64,000 bases of DNA, from positions 992,001 through 1,056,000 of the forward strand of contig JACKLQ010000001.1 in assembly GCA_024235835.1 (NCBI GenBank), written 5' to 3'. The notes under the pieces were generated by a model, which was not told the origin of the DNA, ran no database searches, and was given only the letters and a program-made list of their open reading frames with translations. This DNA comes from Thiobacillus sp. Lineage in GTDB: Bacteria; Pseudomonadota; Gammaproteobacteria; Burkholderiales; Thiobacillaceae. The position numbers and the translations under genes are program-made. This document shows, piece after piece, positions 19,577 through 27,600 of this stretch; within the stretch, counting starts at the first letter, position 1, and every line of letters starts with the position of its first letter.

Positions 19577-20313
19577 TCCACCGCGCTTTCCCAGCCCAGC
19601 ATCTGCAGCACCATGGTGAAATCCGCTGCTGGCGGCGCCTTGAGGACCAGGTCTTGTCCCGTCACCGGGTGCCGGAATGCCAGTTCCACCGCCGCCAGCA
19701 GCAGGCGGTCGCTGCCGAATAGGTCCCGAAAAAGCCGGTTGTGCCGACCCTTGCCATGGGTGGCATCGCCGATGAGGGGATGGGAGAGGTGTTTCATGTG
19801 GCGGCGCAACTGGTGCCAGCGGCCGGTGAGTGGCGTCAGTTCCACCAAGGCGTAGCGGCTGGTGGGGTAGCGGTCCACCCGATGGGGCAATTCCACGGTA
19901 GCCAGGCGCCGAAAGCGGGTGACGGCTGGCTGGGGTCCACCACGGGCGGCCAAGCCCGCATGCTCGTCCGCCATGGGCGCCAGGGGATGGTCGATCTCGC
20001 CGGATTCCGGAGGATGGCCCCGGACCACGGCCAGGTAGCGCTTGGCCATCTCCCCCGCCTCGAACAGGGCCCCCATGGCCCGCCCCGTGGCCTTGTCCAG
20101 GGCGAAAAGCAGGAGCCCGGAGGTGCCCTTGTCCAGGCGATGTACCGGCCACACGGGCTGGCCGATCTGATCCCGCAGGATCTGCAGGGCGAAACGGGTC
20201 TCGTGGCGGTCCAGGTCGGTACGGTGCACCAGCAGCCCGGCGGGCTTGTGCACGACGACGAGCCATTCGTCCCGGTGGAGGACGGGCAGGGTCTCCCGGA
20301 CCCCTTCGATCAC
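19573..20313 (-). CDS. truC: tRNA pseudouridine(65) synthase
   Basis: 246 residues of the RluA-type pseudouridine synthase fold. HRLDKGTSG carries the catalytic Asp; LTGRWHQLRRHM and HPLIGDATHGKGRHN are TruC-like rather than RluA/RluC-like. It would modify U65 in some tRNAs. The stop codon lies in a dispersed palindromic repeat. The next gene starts 7 bases upstream of the TruC start on the same strand, so an operon with the two small genes at 20321-21068 is likely. Confidence 0.88.
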   Translation of the reverse strand: MIEGVRETLPVLHRDEWLVVVHKPAGLLVHRTDLDRHETRFALQILRDQIGQPVWPVHRLDKGTSGLLLFALDKATGRAMGALFEAGEMAKRYLAVVRGHPPESGEIDHPLAPMADEHAGLAARGGPQPAVTRFRRLATVELPHRVDRYPTSRYALVELTPLTGRWHQLRRHMKHLSHPLIGDATHGKGRHNRLFRDLFGSDRLLLAAVELAFRHPVTGQDLVLKAPPAADFTMVLQMLGWESAVE

Positions 20314-20320
20314 CGCAGGC

Positions 20321-20665
20321 TCACTTCCCGCCCTTGCAGGGGTAAAGCTCCCTCAGGGCCAGTTCCAGTGCCTGGGCCGCGGGCAGCTTCTGCTTGTCCG
20401 CATGACGCGCCAACCAGAGTGCCAGGCTCATGGGCAAGTGGTCCCTGTCGCCTCCCTCCAGGCAGAAGCCCGGCTGCGCCTTGAACTGGTAAGTAGCGTC
20501 CAGGTAACCGTTGAGGTAGTTGCGGCACATGGCCGCCAAGGCCCTCGCCTTGTCCGCGCTCTGGCATGTGCGCATCAGGGTCATGCCGTCCATACCCTTG
20601 TAGGTGGCCCCGGCGGCGGCCGGCCAGGCCAGGGCCAGCATCAGGCAAAAGCACAGCTTATTCAT
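20321..20665 (-). CDS. Rap1a/Tai immunity-fold exported protein
   Basis: 114 residues. Signal peptide (MNKLCFCLMLALAWPAAA) followed by a small alpha-helical domain with the Rap1a/Tai pattern: LMRTCQS, AMCRNYLNGYLDA, FCLEGGDRD and the ALRELYPC ending. Four conserved Cys would form two disulfides. Rap1a-like proteins protect against amidase effectors of type VI secretion, but many chromosomal orphans have no known effector; none is seen nearby. The start at 20665 is set by the signal peptide; the frame extends 23 codons upstream into the preceding gene. Confidence 0.7.
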   Translation of the reverse strand: MNKLCFCLMLALAWPAAAGATYKGMDGMTLMRTCQSADKARALAAMCRNYLNGYLDATYQFKAQPGFCLEGGDRDHLPMSLALWLARHADKQKLPAAQALELALRELYPCKGGK

Positions 20666-20669
20666 ATCC

Positions 20670-21068
20670 TCAGTCCTCCTGGGCACCGGTTTGCATGCCG
20701 GTTTGGGCACCGGCCGGGTTGCCATTCTCATCATCGTTGCCCATGGCCGCCAGGAACCGCTGCCGCGCCGCGGACAATTCGCGGCGTGCCGCGTCTAACC
20801 TGCCGTCATCCTCCACCGCCTCATCCAGCGCACGCCCGCACGCCCGGTAGAAGGGCTCGAAGGCCGCCAGCACCGCCGCCTGGTCCAGGATGCGGGGGGA
20901 CCGGGGGGCCGCCACGGGGGCGGAGCCATCCAGGGGGCGCAGCACCGCGTAGCGGGGAATCATGCGCTGGCCGCCCCCCTCCGTCGAGGCCGCGACGGGG
21001 CCAGTCTTCACATACACCTTGCCCTCGAATTCAAAGCGAGCGCCGATAGGCAGCATGGAGAACTTCAT
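20670..21068 (-). CDS. Conserved hypothetical protein
   Basis: 132 residues, family not recognised. The N-terminal MKFSMLPIGARFEFEGKVYV looks like a small beta barrel segment; a Pro-rich linker follows, then an amphipathic helix (residues about 65-112) rich in Ala, Arg and Glu; the C-terminal 20 residues are a Gly/Gln/Thr-rich tail. It lies between the HIT gene (10-base gap) and the Rap1a-like gene (4-base gap) and is probably co-transcribed with both. Soluble, no signal peptide. Confidence 0.6.
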   Translation of the reverse strand: MKFSMLPIGARFEFEGKVYVKTGPVAASTEGGGQRMIPRYAVLRPLDGSAPVAAPRSPRILDQAAVLAAFEPFYRACGRALDEAVEDDGRLDAARRELSAARQRFLAAMGNDDENGNPAGAQTGMQTGAQED

Positions 21069-21078
21069 GCCGCGTCCC

Positions 21079-21471
21079 TCAGGCCCAATACCTGGCCTTG
21101 TCCGGCAACACCCAGCGTATGCCGCCCTTGGGGTCTTCCCGGTCGCCCTTGTAGCGGGGTATGACGTGGATATGCAGGTGGGGCACGCTCTGGCCGCCGG
21201 CGGCGCCGTGGTTGATGCCGATGTTGTAGCCGTCCGGGCCGTGGCGCTCGTCCAGGATGCGCTTGCATTCCCCCAGGGCCTTCAGGAGGGCCATCTGCTC
21301 TGCCTCGGTGGCCTCGAACAGGGTGGGGAAATGACGCCGGGGAATGATCACCGTATGGCCGGGGGAGACGGGGAAACCGTCCTTGTAAACCACGGTGAGT
21401 TCGTCCTCGGCCAGGATGCGGGCCGGGTCCAGGACGCAGAAGGGACAGGGTTTGGAGTGGGTCTGGGACAT
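21079..21471 (-). CDS. HIT family nucleotide hydrolase
   Basis: 130 residues. The histidine triad PHLHIHVIPRY is complete, with CPFC at the N terminus (possible zinc site) and GHTVIIPRRH, as in the Fhit/GalT-like branch of HIT proteins. Likely hydrolyses dinucleoside polyphosphates or nucleoside phosphoramidates. The start is the ATG before SQTHSKPCPFC; the frame is open far upstream through antisense of the carbonic anhydrase gene and is not coding there. Confidence 0.9.
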   Translation of the reverse strand: MSQTHSKPCPFCVLDPARILAEDELTVVYKDGFPVSPGHTVIIPRRHFPTLFEATEAEQMALLKALGECKRILDERHGPDGYNIGINHGAAGGQSVPHLHIHVIPRYKGDREDPKGGIRWVLPDKARYWA

Positions 21472-21666
21472 GCTGTGCATAACGGAACATGGAACGGCCC
21501 GGATTATCCGCCAGACCTCCATTAAAACCCTGCAAAGCTTCATACCAGTACGCTGCCGTTCGCCGGAAAACGGCCACATAGGCGGAACATGTCCTCTCCA
21601 GATGGCCTCTAAACCGCAGGCCGACGGGGTCCCGTCGGCCGCTCCCAAGCAACGGAGGAGGACAAC

Positions 21667-22290
21667 ATGAGTAAAGTCTTCAACGAAGTCATGAACGCCA
21701 ATGCCGCCTATGCCGGCAACTTCGGCGACAAGGGCCAACTGGCCATGCCGCCGGCCCGCCGCTTTGCCATACTCACCTGCATGGACGCCCGCCTGGACCC
21801 GGCCAAGTTCGCCGGCCTGGCCGAGGGTGACGCCCACGTCATCCGCAACGCCGGCGGGCGGGCCAGCGACGACGCCATCCGCTCCCTGGTCATCTCCTAC
21901 AAGCTGCTGGGCACCCGGGAATGGTTCGTGGTGCACCATACCGACTGCGGCATGGAGACCTTCACCAACCAGATCATGGGCACCCTGCTGGCCAGCAGCC
22001 TGAAGACCGCGAAGATCGACGCCAACGGCTGGAGCGACGTGGGCCCTGGTCCCGGCTCCGAGGCGGGCAAGACCATCGACTGGCTCACCATCAAGGACCT
22101 GAAGGCCAGCGTGGTGGAAGACGTGGAACGCATCCGCAACCACCCCCTGGTGCCCAAGGACATCCCCATCTACGGATATATCTACGACGTGAAGTCGGGC
22201 AAGCTTGTAGAAGTCACCGAAGCCATGGTCGTGGGCCGTGCCCTGGAAGGGGATTTTTTCCATCCGGTTGAGCATCGCAAGGCCGCCTGA
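21667..22290 (+). CDS. Beta-carbonic anhydrase
   Basis: 207 residues. Zinc and catalytic motifs of the beta class are present: CMDARLDP (Cys, Asp-Arg dyad), RNAGGRASDDAIRSL and HHTDCGM (His, Cys). Catalyses reversible CO2 hydration in the cytosol. GGAGGACAAC places a good ribosome binding site before the ATG. A strong terminator follows immediately, so this is a single-gene unit. Confidence 0.93.
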   Translation: MSKVFNEVMNANAAYAGNFGDKGQLAMPPARRFAILTCMDARLDPAKFAGLAEGDAHVIRNAGGRASDDAIRSLVISYKLLGTREWFVVHHTDCGMETFTNQIMGTLLASSLKTAKIDANGWSDVGPGPGSEAGKTIDWLTIKDLKASVVEDVERIRNHPLVPKDIPIYGYIYDVKSGKLVEVTEAMVVGRALEGDFFHPVEHRKAA

Positions 22291-22312
22291 TCAGGCTTGC
22301 GGCATCCGGTGG

Positions 22313-22350
22313 ACGGGCGGGGAGCCCACACCTCCCCGCCCGTTTTCCTT
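22313..22350 (+). terminator. Rho-independent terminator after the carbonic anhydrase gene
   Basis: Twelve-base arms ACGGGCGGGGAG and CTCCCCGCCCGT with a 7-base loop, then TTTCCTT, about 23 bases after the stop codon. Confidence 0.9.
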
Positions 22351-22535
22351 GCCGGAGATTGAAGCCCGGGCGTGACGCGGATTCCACCCCCGGGGCGACA
22401 CCTTCCATCACCCCAGGCATCCATAACATTTCGTTTAACACTGGCATTTAAGGCCAAGAGGCGGGAATTTGTCGGGATGATGGCCACTCCATCCATGCGA
22501 CCCGACCACCCCAACCCAACTGGAGCCCGCCCGCC

Positions 22536-23876
22536 ATGCCCACATCCAGAACCCTCAACACCCTCCTCGTCACCCTGGGCCTCAGCTTCCTGGTGGGGGC
22601 CTGCGCCAAGGAACCCGCCGCCCAGGCCCAGCCCGTCGCCAAGCCAGCCATGGATGATGCCCATGCCCAGCTGGACCACATCGTCCTGGGCATGGGCTGC
22701 TTCTGGGGCGCGGAAAAGCGCATGTCCGCCCTGCCCGGCGTGGTGGACGTGGAAAGCGGCTACGCCAACGGCGAGGTGGCGGGCAGCTACGAGGCCGTGC
22801 TGGACCAGGAGCGGGCCCTGCGCCGGGGCAAAAGCGACAAGCGCAACCACGCCGAAGTGGTGAAGGTCACCTTCGACCCTGCCCGCACCACCCTGGAGAC
22901 CGTGCTCATGGGCTTCTGGGAAAGCCACGATCCCACCCAGGGAGACCGCCAGGGCAACGACGTGGGCAGCAACTACCGCAGCGCCATCTATACCCACAAC
23001 CCCGCCCAGCAGGAGGTGGCCCTGAAGACCCGGGACACCTACCAGTCGGCCCTGGCCAAGGCCGGTTTCGGCGCCATCACCACCGAGATCGCGCCCCTCA
23101 AGGGCTACTTCACCGCCGAGGAATACCACCAGGACTATCTGGTGAAGAACCCCAACGGCTATTGCGGCCTGGGCGGCACGGGGGTGAAGTTCCCCGGCTC
23201 GAAATCCGCCGCCACCTCGGCCCCGCCCGCCCCCCGCCTGGACGGCCAGGCTTTTGCCCAGGGGCGGCAGCTGGTGGTGTTCGAAGCCGAGGACTGCGCC
23301 TTCTGCAAGCAGTTCAAGGCCGAGATCCTGGACCGCTGGCAGGCGGAGGTGCCCGTGACGCGCACCCTGAACCCCAACCCGCCCACGGGCTGGAAGCTGG
23401 AGAAGGCCCTGTTCGCCACCCCCACCATCGTGCTGTTCGAGGAGGGCAAGGAAGTGTCCCGCTACACGGGCTACAACGGCGACATGCAGCGCTTCTGGAA
23501 GTGGCTGGGATTCCGCCTGCTCACCCCGGACCAGCAGCGCATCGCCTTTGAGCAGGGCACGGAGATGGCCTTCACCGGCTCCCACCTGGACGAGAAGCGG
23601 CCCGGCACCTTCGTGGACCCCATCACCGGCGCCGCCCTGTTCCGCAGCGACACCAAGTTCGAGAGCGGCACCGGCTGGCCCAGCTTCTTCAACCCGGTGC
23701 CGGGCGCCCTCAGTCTCCACGAGGACGAGAGCCACGGCATGCGCCGGGTGGAGGTGCGCAGCGCCAGTTCCGGCATCCACCTGGGCCACGTGTTCGACGA
23801 CGGCCCGCCCCCCACCGGCAAGCGCTACTGCATCAACGGCAACGTGCTGAGGTTCGTGCCCGACAAGGGGAAATAA
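22536..23876 (+). CDS. MsrA-thioredoxin-MsrB fusion lipoprotein (methionine sulfoxide reductase)
   Basis: 446 residues. Lipoprotein signal with lipobox LVGAC, so periplasmic and membrane-anchored. Order of domains: MsrA (about 45-215, catalytic Cys in MGCFWG, HAEVVKV and EYHQDYL motifs), a thioredoxin-like domain (about 230-325, CAFC active site, cis-Pro in ATPTI), then MsrB (about 330-446, SGTGWPSF, HLGHVFDDG, catalytic Cys in RYCING). The MsrB part lacks the CxxC zinc ligands. It would reduce both methionine sulfoxide epimers in the envelope and could recycle itself through the internal thioredoxin domain. In Neisseria PilB the thioredoxin domain is N-terminal; here it is in the middle. Confidence 0.92.
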   Translation: MPTSRTLNTLLVTLGLSFLVGACAKEPAAQAQPVAKPAMDDAHAQLDHIVLGMGCFWGAEKRMSALPGVVDVESGYANGEVAGSYEAVLDQERALRRGKSDKRNHAEVVKVTFDPARTTLETVLMGFWESHDPTQGDRQGNDVGSNYRSAIYTHNPAQQEVALKTRDTYQSALAKAGFGAITTEIAPLKGYFTAEEYHQDYLVKNPNGYCGLGGTGVKFPGSKSAATSAPPAPRLDGQAFAQGRQLVVFEAEDCAFCKQFKAEILDRWQAEVPVTRTLNPNPPTGWKLEKALFATPTIVLFEEGKEVSRYTGYNGDMQRFWKWLGFRLLTPDQQRIAFEQGTEMAFTGSHLDEKRPGTFVDPITGAALFRSDTKFESGTGWPSFFNPVPGALSLHEDESHGMRRVEVRSASSGIHLGHVFDDGPPPTGKRYCINGNVLRFVPDKGK

Positions 23877-23897
23877 GGGGCAGTGGAGACGCGCTGA

Positions 23898-24395
23898 TCA
23901 GGCGAACAGGGCATTCAGCAGGGTGGCGGCCCGGGTCAGGGCCGTCAGCGCATGGTCCCGGGCCACGACTTCCCCATGCCTGGGCAGCGCCAGCCAGGCC
24001 TTCAATTCGCCAGCCTGCTTCCACAGCAGGGCGTCCTCTTCGGAGACCAGGCCCTTCTCCAGGAGCTGGCGCAGGTTGTGATGGAAGGACAGGGCATGGT
24101 CCCTGCCCTGCCGGTCCTGCACCGACACGGGCAGATCCAGCTGGGCGCAGCGGGCCCGCAGGCCCGCCTCCAGCACCCAGTAGCACTGCTCCACCCCCAG
24201 GGCCACCAGGGGGGCGAAGAACAGACCGTACATCATGCTGGCCCGGGCCGTCTCGAACTGGGCCGCCACTTCCCCGGGCACCTTCCTGTCCAGGCGGATG
24301 GACAGGAAGGTATCGCGCCAGGCGCGGGCCTCCATGCCGGCCGCCGGCCCGGTCGCGTCGGGCTCAAGCCAGTTCTGGGTGGTGATGCGTTTCAT
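23898..24395 (-). CDS. Conserved hypothetical protein
   Basis: 165 residues, not recognised. Mostly alpha-helical, soluble, rich in Ala, Leu and Arg, no signal peptide. A His-rich turn (DHALSFHHNLRQLLEKG) and a C-terminal helix (DHALTALTRAATLLNALF) stand out and may point to a helical bundle enzyme or binding protein. It ends convergently with the Msr fusion gene and begins 73 bases downstream of the AAA fragment. Confidence 0.6.
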   Translation of the reverse strand: MKRITTQNWLEPDATGPAAGMEARAWRDTFLSIRLDRKVPGEVAAQFETARASMMYGLFFAPLVALGVEQCYWVLEAGLRARCAQLDLPVSVQDRQGRDHALSFHHNLRQLLEKGLVSEEDALLWKQAGELKAWLALPRHGEVVARDHALTALTRAATLLNALFA

Positions 24396-24468
24396 GCCGG
24401 GGAAGGTGGATGGGGTGGCCGGATTCTACCAACCACGCGGCCGGAAGCAGGGCCCAGGCCCCCCCGAC

Positions 24469-24870
24469 CTATCTGGCCGCCACCCTCAGCCGACGCAGGA
24501 AGGCCGTGTCCAGGTTGTCGCGGCGATTGCTGGCCAGCAGCACCAGGCCGCCGAAAGACTCCAGGCGCGACAGCAGGTAGCCCACTTCCAGGTTGGCGTA
24601 GCGGTCATGGCTGTCCTTCACCCCGGCGCGCTTGCCAAACAGGGCGTCCGCCTCGTCGAAGAAGAGGATCCAGCCCCGGGCCTGGGCCCGGTCGAACACC
24701 TGCGCCAGGTTCTTCTCCGTCTCGCCGATGTACTTGCCCACCACCCGCTTCAGGTCGATATGGCCCAGCTTCGTCCCGGCCTCCATCGCCAGTTGGCGGG
24801 CCGCCGCCAGACGGGCGGCCTTGCTGTCGCCCAGCACCAGTTTGACCGCGTGCCTACCCTTGTCCGCCAT
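24469..24870 (-). CDS. Truncated AAA ATPase lacking a P-loop
   Basis: 133 residues. From about residue 40 it matches the CDC48-like AAA domains of tail-like injection systems: VVGKYIGETEKNLAQVF, Walker B ILFFDEADALFGKR, DSHDRYANLEVGYLL, sensor-1 SNRRDNLD, and FLRRLR. The segment where GPPGTGKT should be reads GDSKAARLA, so ATP binding by the usual P-loop is not expected, and the protein stops just after the arginine-finger region. The start ATG gives a compact product with no room for N-terminal domains. It is either a degenerate remnant or a small pseudo-ATPase regulator. Confidence 0.7.
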   Translation of the reverse strand: MADKGRHAVKLVLGDSKAARLAAARQLAMEAGTKLGHIDLKRVVGKYIGETEKNLAQVFDRAQARGWILFFDEADALFGKRAGVKDSHDRYANLEVGYLLSRLESFGGLVLLASNRRDNLDTAFLRRLRVAAR

Positions 24871-24897
24871 GTCCCTTCCCCCTGGTTGCGCGGCCTC

Positions 24898-25398
24898 TCA
24901 GCCGATGTAATCCCGCTTGACCAGTTCCACGCCGTTGTGGCGCAGGATGTCGTAGGCCGTGGTGATATGGAAGAAGAAGTTGGGCAAGGCCCGCTGCAGC
25001 AGGTAGTCCCGGCCGGGATAGGTGTTCACCGTCTCGCCCCGCTTCACCACCACCTCCCGCGCCTCGGAACCGTCGATCTGCTCCGGCCTGAAGGTTTCCA
25101 GATAGGCGATGCTGCGCCGCACCCGCGCGATCAGCTCGGGAAAGGACTGTTCGGTATGGGCCTCGGTGGGGGCGTCCGTGCCCGTCAGCCGGGCCGCCCC
25201 GTTGCGGGCATGGTCGCAGGCCACCGCCACCTGCTTGGCGAAATTGAACATGTCCGGATACAGCCGGTACTGGGTCATAACCTGGGGATCGATCTTGCGC
25301 GCCTCGCAGTGGGCCGCGGCCTTCTCCAGGATGCCGGCCAGGTTGTTCAGGCCGCGGACGAACACCGGCACCGAGGCCTGGTACATGGAAATAGTCAT
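24898..25398 (-). CDS. DUF1993 family protein
   Basis: 166 residues matching DUF1993, a DinB-like four-helix fold: SMYQASVPVFVRGLNNLAGIL, RLYPDMFNFAKQVAVACDHARN, FRPEQIDGSEAREV and the C-terminal FFFHITTAYDILRHNGVELVK. The His in FFFHI fits a metal ligand of DinB-type proteins. Function unknown, soluble. Same strand as the CPBP protease gene 30 bases upstream. Confidence 0.88.
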   Translation of the reverse strand: MTISMYQASVPVFVRGLNNLAGILEKAAAHCEARKIDPQVMTQYRLYPDMFNFAKQVAVACDHARNGAARLTGTDAPTEAHTEQSFPELIARVRRSIAYLETFRPEQIDGSEAREVVVKRGETVNTYPGRDYLLQRALPNFFFHITTAYDILRHNGVELVKRDYIG

Positions 25399-25427
25399 GA
25401 CGAATGCTCCTCAACGCTTGCAACGAA

Positions 25428-26078
25428 TCAAAGATGCCCGCCGTAAAAATAGACGCCCAGACCCAGGGTAAACAGCCAGTCGCCCCAAAGGCCGTGCTCC
25501 AGGGCCACCAGCGGCAGGGAACGGGTCTTATGGAAAGTGTAGGCGAACAGCAGCCCTCCCACGCAAGACAGCAGGGGGGCCACGGCATTGCCCAACTGCG
25601 CATGGGCCAGCCCGAACACCCCCGCACTCGCCAGCATCATCGCGTTTGGATCAGGAATCAGATCCCGGTAACGATGGAACAGGAAGACGCGGAACACCAG
25701 TTCCTGGGCCGTGGCCGACACCAGGGGATACATCAGCAGCACCAGCAGCCACAGCCCGGGCCGCTCCCGGGGGAAGGCGAAGGCATCCACCTGGGGAAAC
25801 TGCACCGCCAGGGCCAGCACCCCCGCACCCCCCAGGACCAACAGCAGGGCGATGCGCGTCAGGCAGGGGCGCCAATGCCGGGGCAGGGCCCGCAACTGGC
25901 GCCGGTCGAAGGCCGGATCGCGCCACAGCACCACCAGCATGACCGCCGCCACCAGCAGGATCTGGGGAATCAGCCAGCGGCGCATGGCCTCCCCCTGCCA
26001 GCCCAGCAGCAAGGGCAAGCCGATGAACAGGGCGGAGAACTCCAGGGTACGGACGGATCGCAAGCTCATGGCCCCCAT
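25428..26078 (-). CDS. CPBP family intramembrane metalloprotease
   Basis: 216 residues with about six membrane segments. The Abi/CPBP motifs are visible: QELVFRVFLFHR (catalytic Glu and Arg), FGLAHAQ (His) and LEHGLWGDW. The usual first EE pair is AQE here, leaving one Glu. Bacterial members process or protect peptides such as bacteriocins or prenylated substrates; no linked peptide gene is visible. Confidence 0.82.
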   Translation of the reverse strand: MGAMSLRSVRTLEFSALFIGLPLLLGWQGEAMRRWLIPQILLVAAVMLVVLWRDPAFDRRQLRALPRHWRPCLTRIALLLVLGGAGVLALAVQFPQVDAFAFPRERPGLWLLVLLMYPLVSATAQELVFRVFLFHRYRDLIPDPNAMMLASAGVFGLAHAQLGNAVAPLLSCVGGLLFAYTFHKTRSLPLVALEHGLWGDWLFTLGLGVYFYGGHL

Positions 26079-26100
26079 TGTGGGGCCCCTGCATGACAGA

Positions 26101-26289
26101 TCAGACCTGGCGGATCAGGGATTGCGGCGGTTGATGAGGGTCGCCCCTCAAAGCGCGGCGCCGGGTGCCGCGCAGTGCGTTCACCCGGTAGCCGTTGGAG
26201 AGATCACGAACCGACTCCCGCTCCCGCCGCACATCCAGCGCCGGCCCGCCCTCCGGAGCCTGGCACAGCAGCACATCTCCCCGAATCAA
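26101..26289 (-). pseudogene. Remnant of a RhuM-like (virulence/Fic-linked) gene
   Basis: A 62-codon frame beginning with TTG and overlapping the end of the nucleoside transporter gene by 4 bases. The N-terminal IRGDVLLCQAPEGGPALDVR resembles the start of RhuM proteins, and SNGYRVNALRGT resembles the central GYRVNS-RGTQF motif, but some 60-80 residues expected between and all of the C terminus are missing. It looks like an internally deleted leftover of a mobile-island gene. The match is from memory of the family. Confidence 0.45.
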
Positions 26290-27536
26290 GCCGTCAGCAA
26301 CCCCACCACCGCCCCGGTGAGCAGGGTGGCCAGGGTGCCGGAGAGCACGGCCTTGGGCCCCAGGGAGACGATGTCGGCGCGGCGCTCCGGCACCATGGTG
26401 GCCAGGCCGCCGATGAGGATGCCCAGGCTGCCCAAGTTGGCGAAGCCGCACAGGGCATAGGTCATGATCAGGTCGCTGCGGGGGCTCAGGGCCTCGGCGG
26501 GCAGGCGGGCCATGTCCAGGTAGGCGATGAGCTCGTTCAGCACGGTCTTGGTGCCCATGAGGGTGCCCGCCGTGGTGGCCTCGGCCCAGGGAATGCCCAT
26601 GAGCCACACCACCGGCGCCATCAGCCAGCCCAGCACCCGCTGCAATGAAAGGGGCTCGCCCAGCACATCCGGCAGCAGTCCCAGCAGCAGGTTGGTGAGG
26701 CTCACCAGGGCCACGAACACCAGCAGCATGGCGACGATGTTGATCAGCAGCGACACCCCCGCCAGGGTGCCCTGGGTGATGGCCTCCATGCTGGAGCGGG
26801 CGGTCTCCGGGGCCTTCAACTCCCCGCCGGTGGACGCCTCCCCCGCCGGCACCATCAGGGCGGCGATGAGCAAGGCCCCCGGCGTGCTCACCAGGGAGGC
26901 GGCGAGGATGTGGCCCATGGCGTCCGGCACCACGGGGGCCAGGAAGCCCGCGTACAGGGCCATCACCGTGCCCGCCACGGTGGCCATGCCGCAGGTCATC
27001 ACCGAGAACAGCTCCCCCCGGCTCATGGCCGCCAGGTAGGGCCGCACGAACAGGGGCGCTTCCACCATGCCGACAAAGATGTCCGCCGCCGCCGACAGGC
27101 CAACCGCCCCCCCGATGCCCAGGGACTTGCGCAGCAGATGGGACACGCCCCGCACGATCAGGGGCAGCACCCGCCAATGGAACAGTAGGGAAGACAGGGC
27201 GCTCACCACCAGCACCAGGGGCAGGGCCCGGAAGGCCAGCACAAAGGACGAAGCCGGATCGCTCACCTCAAAGGGCGCTGCCCCGCCCCCCAGATAGCCG
27301 AACACGAAGCTGGTGCCCGCCTGGGTGGCCTGCTCCAAGGCCCCCAGTGCCTGGTTCATGGCCAGGAACACCCCCTTGAACAGGGGCAGCTTCAGCAGCG
27401 CCACGGTCAGCGCCAATTGCAGTGCCAGACCCGCCAGCACGATGCGTGTGGGAAAGCGCGCCCGGTTCTCGCTCAAGGCCCAGGCCAGGCCGACGAAGGC
27501 CAGGATGCCGAGGGCGCTTTGCAGGTTGGGGAGCAT
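26286..27536 (-). CDS. Concentrative nucleoside transporter (NupC/CNT family)
   Basis: 416 residues, about ten membrane segments. CNT signatures: GTSFVFGYLGGG, the re-entrant region with SAAADIFVGMVEAP, TVAGTVMALYAG, and GTKTVLNELIAYL. Couples nucleoside uptake to a Na+ or H+ gradient in the inner membrane. Length matches the family. No purine or pyrimidine salvage gene lies beside it. Confidence 0.92.
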   Translation of the reverse strand: MLPNLQSALGILAFVGLAWALSENRARFPTRIVLAGLALQLALTVALLKLPLFKGVFLAMNQALGALEQATQAGTSFVFGYLGGGAAPFEVSDPASSFVLAFRALPLVLVVSALSSLLFHWRVLPLIVRGVSHLLRKSLGIGGAVGLSAAADIFVGMVEAPLFVRPYLAAMSRGELFSVMTCGMATVAGTVMALYAGFLAPVVPDAMGHILAASLVSTPGALLIAALMVPAGEASTGGELKAPETARSSMEAITQGTLAGVSLLINIVAMLLVFVALVSLTNLLLGLLPDVLGEPLSLQRVLGWLMAPVVWLMGIPWAEATTAGTLMGTKTVLNELIAYLDMARLPAEALSPRSDLIMTYALCGFANLGSLGILIGGLATMVPERRADIVSLGPKAVLSGTLATLLTGAVVGLLTA

Positions 27537-27600
27537 GGCCGCAATGGTAGCCGGGTTAGGGGTAAGCCAGGACTCAGGTCACCCGCGAATGTTCATCCAC

